Positions 7,580 through 13,837 of a stretch of DNA of 64,000 bases are shown here, piece by piece (within the stretch, counting starts at the first letter, position 1; every line of letters starts with the position of its first letter). This DNA is from Candidatus Gallacutalibacter stercoravium. Lineage in GTDB: Bacteria > Bacillota > Clostridia > Oscillospirales > Acutalibacteraceae. Made by a program: the position numbers and the translations under genes. The stretch lies in contig DVJE01000043.1 of assembly GCA_018716975.1 (NCBI GenBank), positions 1 through 64,000 of the forward strand, in the 5' to 3' direction. The notes below the pieces were generated by a model. The model had not been told where the DNA came from, did not search any database, and saw only the letters and a program-made list of their open reading frames with translations.

Positions 7580-8089
7580 GTGTTTAGCCGCCCAGATTTT
7601 ATTGATCTTAGTACGGTGCGCGGCGATCTACCGAACCCCAAGCAAACCAATTTTGTGCGGGCTTCTCTGTGTCAGTATCAGCTGAACCATCAGCCCGATT
7701 CCCCGGGAATCTTGACTGCAATCCCGTTGACCATTCAGAAGGGAGCCCGTTATCCGCTGCGCGCATTTTCCACTTGGTGGGAAAAATTAACGGTATTATT
7801 GGTAGGAAGTCAATATGCCCTGTCTAGACAAGATGTGGTGACGTTGCTGGCCGATACGGACGGCGGCGCGCATGTAGATCCCAATATACAACAGCGGCTT
7901 GCTCTTTTGAAAAGGAAAGAAGCGCTACCGCTTCGGGTATTCATCAAGATGCCAGACGGAAGCCGTAAAGAATATGTAGCGCAGGTGGATCAGATTATGG
8001 CTGCTACTGTACGCACAATAGCCGAAGAAACGCGTTTTATCTTTGAAACCCGTGTGATGCCTTATTGCGAAAAATATATAAGCTATTGA
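7580..8089 (+). CDS. Uncharacterised protein with DGGAHVDP motif
   Basis: 169 aa, soluble, no signal peptide or membrane helix. The centre reads SRQDVVTLLADTDGGAHVDP. I associate this motif with a widespread family of unknown function, from memory and not checked. GTG 7580 is the first usable start after an in-frame stop at 7574, with GGGGAT upstream, so the N-terminus is uncertain and the gene could be a truncated form. It is divergent from the HTH operon and may share its operator. AT-rich block. Confidence 0.55.
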   Translation: MFSRPDFIDLSTVRGDLPNPKQTNFVRASLCQYQLNHQPDSPGILTAIPLTIQKGARYPLRAFSTWWEKLTVLLVGSQYALSRQDVVTLLADTDGGAHVDPNIQQRLALLKRKEALPLRVFIKMPDGSRKEYVAQVDQIMAATVRTIAEETRFIFETRVMPYCEKYISY

Positions 8090-8214
8090 GATACATGAAC
8101 ACGACTTCCACCCCCTAAGTTGGCAGCGAAGACGTTGTGCATACGCTTGCCAGTAATTTTTGGCAAAAAAGAAGAAACGCAGAATCGGATGTATCGCTTA
8201 TTTTCTGACGCCAA

Positions 8215-8250
8215 GCAAAAATAAATCGGAGCAAAGCGAACTTTGCTCCG
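8215..8250 (-). terminator. Terminator of the MFS efflux gene
   Basis: 8227-8236 (cggagcaaag) pairs perfectly with 8241-8250 around the tetraloop cgaa. Read on the minus strand it is followed by atttatttttgct, a T-rich tail, about 80 bases after the efflux gene stop. Confidence 0.7.
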
Positions 8251-8332
8251 ACGTCTTTAGACTGTTACGAAATAGATCCCAAGCTATTAAAAACCTACCT
8301 ACACCCTGTATATCCAGATTTTTAACGAAACT

Positions 8333-9649
8333 TTACAGATCTTTATCTTGATTTTGATCTAATGTTTTGTAGAGGGGATTCTTTAAGGCAACTATGCTTA
8401 TGATAAACCCAATGATTCCAACCACAAAGAAAATGACCGCTACACCGGAACCTTTGCCGGATCCAAACAAAAAAGACAACCCCTGCTGTACAAAAGATGG
8501 CTTCATCATAAACGGTTCAAATACATGGTCCGCCAATACACCGCCAAGAAATAATCCCAAAGGGATGGAAGCATTCTGAATGGTGCCCTGTGCGGAAAAA
8601 ACACGCCCCTGCATATGAATCGGCACATGAGTACGCATAATCACAGTAAGATTGGTTCCAAAAATCGTTGCGGTTACATAGGAAATAAACGATGTCGCTA
8701 TCCAAAACCACAAGGAGTCAGACAGGCTCAAAAGTGCATTTCCTACCAAAAAAGTAATTGCACAGCTGATGAATACAGCTTTTGTTTTATGCACTGCAGG
8801 TTTCATACACATAACAAGCAGGCTGCCCGTAAGAGCCGCAAGCGCGTTGGCGGTTTCCACCATACCAAGAGCGTTTTGATCTCCTCCGCTTTTACTCAAA
8901 ACAAAAACCGACATCAAACCGTCGCCACCCAACTTGGCGAAAAAGTTAATAGCGGCAACAAAGAGAATGATACGAAAAAGCGCTGCATTTTTCTGAAGGA
9001 AACGAATCCCCTCTAGGCAGCTTTTCCAAAAGGATTCCGTATTCGTATCTGTGTCATGTTGTATATCCGGTATTTTAATGAAAACCAGTAAGGTGATAAA
9101 GGCAATCGCAAAGCTTACAAGGTCAAGGATCAAAACGATTTTTAAACCGCCCAGTGCAAGCAATGCGCTTCCAAGCGCCGGCGCCAATATCGAAACAGCG
9201 GAACTGGAAAAAGACTGCAATCCGCTAACACGGGTGTACTGTTCCTGAGGAACCAAAAGACTGGTTGCAACAGTAGACGCCGTAACTTGAAAAGAATCCA
9301 TAAAGCTGAGCAAGAAATTGATGAGATATAAATGCCACACCTGCAGCGAGAATGAGGAATATAAGATAAGAATTGTCAGCGTACCGCTAGCGGCCACTAA
9401 ATCACAAAAGAGCATAATCCGCTTTTTATTCCAGCGATCTGCCATCGTTCCGGCTATAAAACGAAATAGAATCGTCGGAAGAAATAAACAGATGGTCATC
9501 AACGTTAAACTGGAAGCGGTTCCGCTTTGATTGTAAACCCAGATAGCAAGGGCAAAATTGGTCATGGATGTTCCAAGACTCGATACGGTCTGAGAACTCC
9601 ATAAGATCAAAAAATCTTTAAGTCCTGAAAATACATTTATTTTTTTCAT
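8333..9649 (-). CDS. MFS drug efflux transporter, MefA/macrolide-efflux-like
   Basis: 438 aa with about 12 hydrophobic segments and the MFS loop-2/3 signature GTMADRWNKKRIM (about 67-79). The overall layout, starting near FSGLKDFLILWSSQTVSSLG, resembles the MefA/MFS_3 proton-driven efflux branch. The substrate is inferred, not shown. ATG 9649 follows AAAAGGAG. That ribosome site is buried in a hairpin (9651-9689), and a 12-codon leader peptide lies upstream (9740-9778). This is the arrangement of inducible ribosome-antibiotic resistance genes. AT-rich and flanked by a methyltransferase and a tRNA attachment-like scar, consistent with horizontal acquisition. Confidence 0.85.
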   Translation of the reverse strand: MKKINVFSGLKDFLILWSSQTVSSLGTSMTNFALAIWVYNQSGTASSLTLMTICLFLPTILFRFIAGTMADRWNKKRIMLFCDLVAASGTLTILILYSSFSLQVWHLYLINFLLSFMDSFQVTASTVATSLLVPQEQYTRVSGLQSFSSSAVSILAPALGSALLALGGLKIVLILDLVSFAIAFITLLVFIKIPDIQHDTDTNTESFWKSCLEGIRFLQKNAALFRIILFVAAINFFAKLGGDGLMSVFVLSKSGGDQNALGMVETANALAALTGSLLVMCMKPAVHKTKAVFISCAITFLVGNALLSLSDSLWFWIATSFISYVTATIFGTNLTVIMRTHVPIHMQGRVFSAQGTIQNASIPLGLFLGGVLADHVFEPFMMKPSFVQQGLSFLFGSGKGSGVAVIFFVVGIIGFIISIVALKNPLYKTLDQNQDKDL

Positions 9650-9650
9650 A

Positions 9651-9757
9651 GCTTTGCTCCTTTTATTTTATAAAATAAGGATGCAAAGCCTGATTTGGAC
9701 GGCAATTTCATTACCGCTCCATGCAGTTTCCGTCCTTATTCAGACCTTGCATGGAGC
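9651..9757 (-). promoter_or_regulatory. Translational attenuator of the MFS efflux gene
   Basis: On the minus strand, arm 1 (9757-9748, gctccatgca) lies inside the leader peptide codons and pairs perfectly with arm 2 (9725-9716). Arm 3 (9689-9677, gctttgcatcctt) pairs with arm 4 (9662-9651, aaggagcaaagc), which includes the gene's Shine-Dalgarno sequence. A perfect AT palindrome (attttataaaat) sits in the loop. Arm 1 and arm 3 share gct...tgca, so both can compete for arm 2. A second pairing, 9735-9730 with 9702-9697 (ggacgg/ccgtcc), is also possible. This is the classic erm/cat logic: a stalled leader ribosome frees arm 2, which opens arm 3/4. Confidence 0.65.
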
Positions 9758-9778
9758 TAAAGCATGTGCAGACAACAT
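9740..9778 (-). CDS. Leader peptide MLSAHALAPCKV
   Basis: A 12-codon frame begins at ATG 9778, with AAGAGGTG six bases upstream (9792-9785), and ends in TGA 9742-9740. Codons 8-11 form the 5' arm of the first attenuator hairpin, so ribosome position on this frame would decide RNA folding ahead of the efflux gene. I do not recognise the peptide. The good ribosome site and placement make it more convincing than a random short frame. Confidence 0.6.
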   Translation of the reverse strand: MLSAHALAPCKV

Positions 9779-9979
9779 ATCAAACACCTCTTATTGTAAA
9801 GATTATGATATCAGCAATATTCCCATGTGATTTATTGCACCATATATTGATAAAAATGAGTATTGGTGTAAATTTTGAACAATTATACCATAATTCATAT
9901 TTTATAATCAACCACTTTATGAAAAAATCCTATTTCACCTTTTTTCTTTATCCCTTCTCAAGAATCTATTTACTGAAAA
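9779..9979. other. AT-rich promoter region of the efflux gene
   Basis: No gene is seen. It should contain the minus-strand promoter for the leader peptide and efflux gene. A weak candidate is atcaca with cataat 18 bases later on the minus strand (about 9834-9805). An open plus-strand frame here has no ribosome site and no recognisable protein. Confidence 0.4.
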
Positions 9980-10693
9980 TTATAATTTTTCTATTACTAA
10001 TGTGACATAGCCTTCAAACTGTCTACGAATACGGAAATAAATATCATACCACTTATCACACCAATTTTTGTACTCATTATCATCTGGATTGTTTCGTAGC
10101 TTGTCTAAATGTCTGCGGGCGCTCCACATAATATAACGTTCCCATTCGGCGTCTGTGTCACTTGCCATTGATGTAATAAAATAGCCGTGATTTCTAATAA
10201 TTGCATTGATTGCCAAAAGAGATAGCGTTTCACCCTCGAAATCAATAAGTTCAGCAGGTGGACATTCTGTTTTTGAAAATCTGGTGCCGATAATGAGTTT
10301 TCCATTTGGCTTTGCATATTTTTCAAGCAAAGTTATGGTGTTTTCGAATCCTCCAAAATCTTCACCACTCAGACAAACGTAATCGTAGAGTTCATCTGAT
10401 TCCCATGTCAGCACATCGTGTTCAATCAACTTAACATTCTGGATTTGCTCTTGTTGAAGCCTTATGTTTCCCTCGTTAATAAATTCCGGGCAAATGTCAA
10501 CTCCAACGCCTCTACAGCCAAATGCCTGATTCCAAATTTTAAGCATTTCACCATATCCGCAACAAAGGTCAAGAATGGTTGAGGTGCTGTTCATGCCAGA
10601 AGTAAAACCGATTTCAACAATCTTCTCAATCGGGGTCATACTAATTAGAAATTTACTTTCAGTAAGATTTGCAATAATAGTCGTATAATCCAT
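9980..10693 (-). CDS. Class I SAM-dependent methyltransferase
   Basis: 237 aa. The SAM-binding motif I is ILDLCCGYGEML (about 40-51), with the acidic motif II in GVGVDICPEF and a later VCLSGEDFGGF. It is a Rossmann methyltransferase of the small-molecule/natural-product-like class. It lacks the NLPY motif of Erm rRNA adenine methyltransferases, so rRNA is not an evident target. ATG 10693 follows AAAGAGGA. Its own upstream hairpin and leader-peptide frame (10720-10784) and the next gene being an attenuated efflux pump suggest a resistance-type role. That is inference. AT-rich. Confidence 0.75.
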   Translation of the reverse strand: MDYTTIIANLTESKFLISMTPIEKIVEIGFTSGMNSTSTILDLCCGYGEMLKIWNQAFGCRGVGVDICPEFINEGNIRLQQEQIQNVKLIEHDVLTWESDELYDYVCLSGEDFGGFENTITLLEKYAKPNGKLIIGTRFSKTECPPAELIDFEGETLSLLAINAIIRNHGYFITSMASDTDAEWERYIMWSARRHLDKLRNNPDDNEYKNWCDKWYDIYFRIRRQFEGYVTLVIEKL

Positions 10694-10719
10694 TTTTAAT
10701 CCTCTTTCTTATGTTGATG

Positions 10720-10750
10720 AGCGGATAAAATGGACTTTATTTTATCCGCT
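10720..10750 (-). promoter_or_regulatory. Perfect 12-bp hairpin before the methyltransferase
   Basis: 10720-10731 (agcggataaaat) pairs perfectly with 10739-10750 around a 7-base loop. On the minus strand it lies between a candidate leader peptide, whose stop codon is in the first arm, and the methyltransferase ribosome site. There is no T tract on either strand, so it is more likely a regulatory hairpin or operator than a terminator. Confidence 0.55.
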
Positions 10751-10784
10751 AAATATAGCTGCCTCTAAACCGTAAACTTTTCAT
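10749..10784 (-). CDS. Candidate leader peptide MKSLRFRGSYI
   Basis: An 11-codon frame from ATG 10784, with AAAGGTG nine bases upstream (10800-10794). Its TAG (10751-10749) enters the first arm of the hairpin at 10720-10750. A ribosome near the stop would melt that hairpin. The parallel with the efflux gene's leader peptide downstream strengthens the case. Unproven. Confidence 0.45.
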   Translation of the reverse strand: MKSLRFRGSYI

Positions 10785-10869
10785 CAAAAACCACACCTTT
10801 CAGATATGATAATTCATTATAACAAAGCCCTGACAAAAAAGATACCCGCCATAAACGCGAGTGAAAAGG

Positions 10870-10915
10870 TAAAATAAAAAACTGAGCCCGGAACGCGAAT
10901 TGCGTCCAGGCTCAG
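10870..10915 (-). terminator. Minus-strand intrinsic terminator
   Basis: 10882-10888 (ctgagcc) pairs with 10909-10915, with an inner near-match ggaacgc/gcgtcc. Read on the minus strand, the stem is followed by ttttttatttt. It would stop transcripts coming from the tRNA-Arg side. Confidence 0.7.
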
Positions 10916-10920
10916 CCTGG

Positions 10921-10938
10921 TGGCCCGCCCGGAGGGAT
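10921..10938 (-). repeat. Direct repeat of the tRNA-Arg 3' end (attachment-site-like)
   Basis: tggcccgcccggagggat is identical to 11115-11132, which encodes the CCA end, acceptor strand and part of the T arm of tRNA-Arg. The two copies are in the same orientation, 194 bases apart. Tyrosine integrases typically leave such copies at the 3' end of tRNA genes. Confidence 0.65.
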
Positions 10939-11012
10939 ACCGGAACGACTGTGTCGTCCCAGAACGCGCGGACTCCCCACAGGGTGGGGCCCCGCCGCAC
11001 GCTTCTTCGCTA

Positions 11013-11035
11013 AAAACGTGTCAGCGACACGTTTT
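11013..11035. terminator. Bidirectional terminator-like hairpin
   Basis: 11013-11022 (aaaacgtgtc) pairs perfectly with 11026-11035 around agc. The A and T runs at the stem base give a T tract on both strands. Confidence 0.5.
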
Positions 11036-11077
11036 CTTAACGCTCAGACCCTCTCAGGGTTCGAATCCCTCCTAGAT

Positions 11078-11115
11078 AAAAACACAGCACCCACAAAAGT
11101 GAGTGCTGTGTTTTT
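11078..11115. terminator. Terminator of the tRNA-Arg gene
   Basis: 11078-11090 (aaaaacacagcac) pairs perfectly with 11103-11115. It begins directly after the tRNA 3' CCA on the minus strand and ends in five Ts. It is symmetric, so it could also act on the plus strand. Confidence 0.8.
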
Positions 11116-11191
11116 GGCCCGCCCGGAGGGATTCGAACCCCCGGCCTTCAGAATCGGAATCTGCTGCGATATCCAGCTTCGCCACGGGCGG
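11115..11191 (-). tRNA. tRNA-Arg (anticodon CCG)
   Basis: A 77-base cloverleaf on the minus strand. The acceptor is ccgcccg/cgggcgg (7 pairs), with a 4-bp D stem, and an anticodon loop ttccgat giving anticodon CCG, which reads CGG. The T arm is ggggg-ttcgaat-ccctc. The discriminator is G, followed by an encoded CCA. The outermost anticodon-stem pair is a G-A mismatch. A promoter (11213-11241) and terminator (11078-11115) flank it, so it is a stand-alone functional gene. Confidence 0.93.
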
Positions 11192-11212
11192 ACATATGAA
11201 AATTGCTTATCT

Positions 11213-11241
11213 AGTATAGCACATGCGCCCGGTAATTTCAA
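11213..11241 (-). promoter_or_regulatory. Promoter of tRNA-Arg
   Basis: On the minus strand, TTGAAA (11241-11236) and TATACT (11218-11213) are separated by 17 bases, with an extended TG before the -10. Transcription would start about 15 bases before the tRNA 5' end. Confidence 0.75.
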
Positions 11242-11730
11242 ATCTTTTTTAACAAAAAGCACTTTTTCTTATGGCGGCTTGGATTTTTGGCGGCATTCTT
11301 ACCGAAAAATGGATATTCTGCCGCTTTTTACTTATTGCCTGTTGGCTTCCTACTGTTTCACAGAGGATCACTTCTGCCATACGCTCGCCACCCGAAATGC
11401 AGATAAAAGAAATGCGCATGGGACACCTTCGATACAAGCGCCGTTAGAGAATTGCTGTATTTTCCAAAAATAAAACGCTTTTTTTCATATCTTTTCCTGC
11501 AGGTTTGTGCTATACTGCGATAAAACGTGAAGGTTCAGCGCTGATAAATAGCGGCTGTCTGATGAAAAATCGCCCGTGTATTGCGGGTTAGATGGAAACG
11601 GAGGTGGGCGGCTACAGCGAATTTGCCTGCCCGTTCGCGGTAGAGCAGATTCATGGAGATATTTCAGATCTTACTGTCGCAGACAAAATGTTTACCACCA
11701 TTTCAGTATAACGCAAAGGAGAAAATGCAA
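11242..11730 (+). promoter_or_regulatory. Intergenic region with promoter of the glycosidase-like genes
   Basis: An extended -10 (TGcTATACT, 11508-11516) gives a start near 11523 and a leader of about 200 bases. The -35 is weak. The upstream part, 11242-11487, shows no gene; its open frame reads through the antisense of the tRNA. The leader has no structure I recognise. Confidence 0.45.
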
Positions 11731-13821
11731 ATGATCTTGCTAACCAACGAATTTGTAGAAGTTGGCCTGGACGAAAAAACCGGCGCGCTGGTGCACCTGC
11801 TCAACCGCAAAACCGGCTATCAGGCCATCCATCAACCGGCCTTGGCGCTGGGCCTTACCATGCGCATTCCGGTGGGCCAGCACCGCAGCCATTCGGCTCC
11901 CAGTGCAATGCAGCAAATTTCTGATTGCCAGCTCAAGGAAAACGGCGTAGTGATTACCTATGCCAATATTGTTGGTCAAGATACCGGCAAGCTGGATATC
12001 AGCGCCCAGGTAGATATCACCTTGAACGGGCCCGATATCTCTTTCTCGGTGTCCATCGATAACCGCACTGAGTACACCATTGAAGAAGTGGCGTACCCCT
12101 GCCTGGGCGGCTTTAAAGAGCCCGAAGGGGAAGGTCCCTTCCATGCCCGTACCCCCAACATGGGCGCCAATTTGACCGATATGACGTTGGATGACGGTTT
12201 CGCCAACCCCGATTATTGGGGCACCGACTGGCCGACGGTATACAAAACCTATCCGGATCCCGACGTATCCGGCCCGTTTTTGCTGCTGTGCGGCGACACC
12301 CAGGGTATTTACGTCGGTATGCACTGCTATGAGCCGAAGCTGGTAAGCTTTGTGCATGAATATAAGCCCGGCTTTTCCAACTCCAAAGATTCCCGTTTGC
12401 TCAAGGACAACGAGATCCCCGGCGTACCGGCCGGCTTTTGCCTGAGCGTTACCCGCGCGCCCTTTATTGCGCCGGGTGAAAAAATGGATTTGGCCCCCAT
12501 TGTGGTAAGCATGTTCCAGGGCGACTGGCACCAGGGTGTGCAGCCATACATCAGATGGCGCAAAACTTGGTTTAAGCCGGTAAAGCGTCCCTCTTGGTTG
12601 GATGACGCCGATTGCTGGATGACGTTGCATATCAATTCCCCCGAAGGCTGCAAGCGTTACACCTACAAAGAGTTGCCCGATGTTATGCGCGAAGCCAAAA
12701 AGGGCGGGGTTAAGGTGCTGCAGCTTATTGGCTGGGCCCGCGGCGGCCAAGACGGCGACGAGCCCTATCAGGATACCGATCCGATGCTGGGCACCCGCGA
12801 GGAGCTCAAGCAGGCCATCCGCGAGATTCGTGATATGGGCATCCGCGTGCTGATGATGTGCAAATTTAAGTGGGCGGATCAAAGCACCGACGACTTCAAA
12901 AAAGAGCTCATGCCCTACACCATGAAGGATATGTTCGGCAGCCCGGTGCAGTTTGGCGGTTATGCTTATCAGACCTTGATGCAGCACGTCAACGGCGGTA
13001 GCCGGCGCAGCGGCTTTGGTCTTTGCCACCTGTCTAAGGATTACCGCGCCATTGCCCTGCGGGAGTTCCGCAAGATTTTGGATCTGGAGCCCGACGGCAT
13101 TCTATACGATGAGCTGGGCAACCCCATGCTGTGCTGCTTCGACGCCAGCCATGGCCACCGTCCCGGTGAGTGCCACCACATTGGTTCGCTGGAGCTGGCC
13201 AAAGAATTTTATGAAGAGGCCAGCAAGCACAATGAGGACTTCTTTATGGCAGGCGAAGGTCCCAACGACGCCATGTGCCAATACTACCTGGGCAACTATA
13301 TTCGTACCTTTGAGGGCAGTGTTCCCCATGCGCCGGTATGGAAGTTCTTTAACCCGGATCTTTATGTGGCTACCTGCCTGGTGGGCTTTGACGACCGCGA
13401 GATGGTCAACCTGGCGTTGACCTACGGCTACGCCATCAACTATGAGCCCTACAACTTCAAGGGCAGGGTAAACGATGTGCCGCTAACCAGAGATTACATC
13501 TTGCAGGCGCTGGCTTTGCGCAAAGAGCTGAAGGATTATATTTGGACCGGCACCTTCCGCCACACCGAAGGCGCTGTAGTGAAAAATGAAGGCGCGCCCA
13601 GCTGCAAGTTTATTTATTCTTTGTTTATCAACCGCAAAACGGGTAAGCAAGCCGTGGTTGTTGCCAACCAGGATGCTGGAAATGAGCTCGTCGCCAGCGT
13701 GGCGCTCGTGGATGGCGGCAAGCTGAGCAAGGCTTATTATATCGGCGAAGACGAACCCCGTCAGGCCGATGGACATATTAGATTGGCGCCCAGAAGCTGC
13801 TGCGTGTTGGTAGAAGAATAA
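11731..13821 (+). CDS. Glycoside-hydrolase-like protein (DUF6259-like), function unknown
   Basis: 696 aa, no signal peptide, so cytoplasmic. The N-terminal part (about 1-270) is beta-rich and begins TNEFVEVGLDEKTGALVHL, typical of a galactose-mutarotase-like beta-sandwich. The middle resembles a TIM barrel, with VLQLIGWARGG, IRVLMMCKFKW and DGILYDELGNPML; the Asp and Glu of the last motif are catalytic candidates. The C-terminus is another small beta domain. The overall shape resembles DUF6259 proteins from gut bacteria (recalled, unchecked). ATG 11731 is nine bases after AAAGGAG; ATG 11725 is too close to it. Followed 16 bases later by a second glycosidase-like gene, so they form an operon. 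Confidence 0.6.
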   Translation: MILLTNEFVEVGLDEKTGALVHLLNRKTGYQAIHQPALALGLTMRIPVGQHRSHSAPSAMQQISDCQLKENGVVITYANIVGQDTGKLDISAQVDITLNGPDISFSVSIDNRTEYTIEEVAYPCLGGFKEPEGEGPFHARTPNMGANLTDMTLDDGFANPDYWGTDWPTVYKTYPDPDVSGPFLLLCGDTQGIYVGMHCYEPKLVSFVHEYKPGFSNSKDSRLLKDNEIPGVPAGFCLSVTRAPFIAPGEKMDLAPIVVSMFQGDWHQGVQPYIRWRKTWFKPVKRPSWLDDADCWMTLHINSPEGCKRYTYKELPDVMREAKKGGVKVLQLIGWARGGQDGDEPYQDTDPMLGTREELKQAIREIRDMGIRVLMMCKFKWADQSTDDFKKELMPYTMKDMFGSPVQFGGYAYQTLMQHVNGGSRRSGFGLCHLSKDYRAIALREFRKILDLEPDGILYDELGNPMLCCFDASHGHRPGECHHIGSLELAKEFYEEASKHNEDFFMAGEGPNDAMCQYYLGNYIRTFEGSVPHAPVWKFFNPDLYVATCLVGFDDREMVNLALTYGYAINYEPYNFKGRVNDVPLTRDYILQALALRKELKDYIWTGTFRHTEGAVVKNEGAPSCKFIYSLFINRKTGKQAVVVANQDAGNELVASVALVDGGKLSKAYYIGEDEPRQADGHIRLAPRSCCVLVEE

Positions 13822-13837
13822 TAAAGGGGGAACGGCC

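Larger units (their letters stand above)
10785..11114. other. Hairpin-rich, gene-free region next to tRNA-Arg
   Basis: No protein gene is supported. The interval packs several perfect or near-perfect hairpins (10882-10915, 11013-11035, 11078-11115, plus short acgac/gtcgt and ccccac/gtgggg stems). It also holds an 18-base copy of the tRNA-Arg 3' end (10921-10938) and a T-arm-like gggttcgaatccctcc on the plus strand (11057-11072). It looks like debris of integration and excision events. Confidence 0.55.

Noticed and set aside
8160-8351. 63-aa lysine-rich frame
   Set aside because: It spans the efflux gene terminator and has no ribosome site or recognisable motif.
9721-10005. 94-aa plus-strand frame
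   Set aside because: It is AT-rich translation of the efflux leader region, antisense to the attenuator.
11018-11473. 151-aa frame containing RPEGFEPPAFRI
   Set aside because: This is the well-known artefact of translating the antisense of a tRNA gene.
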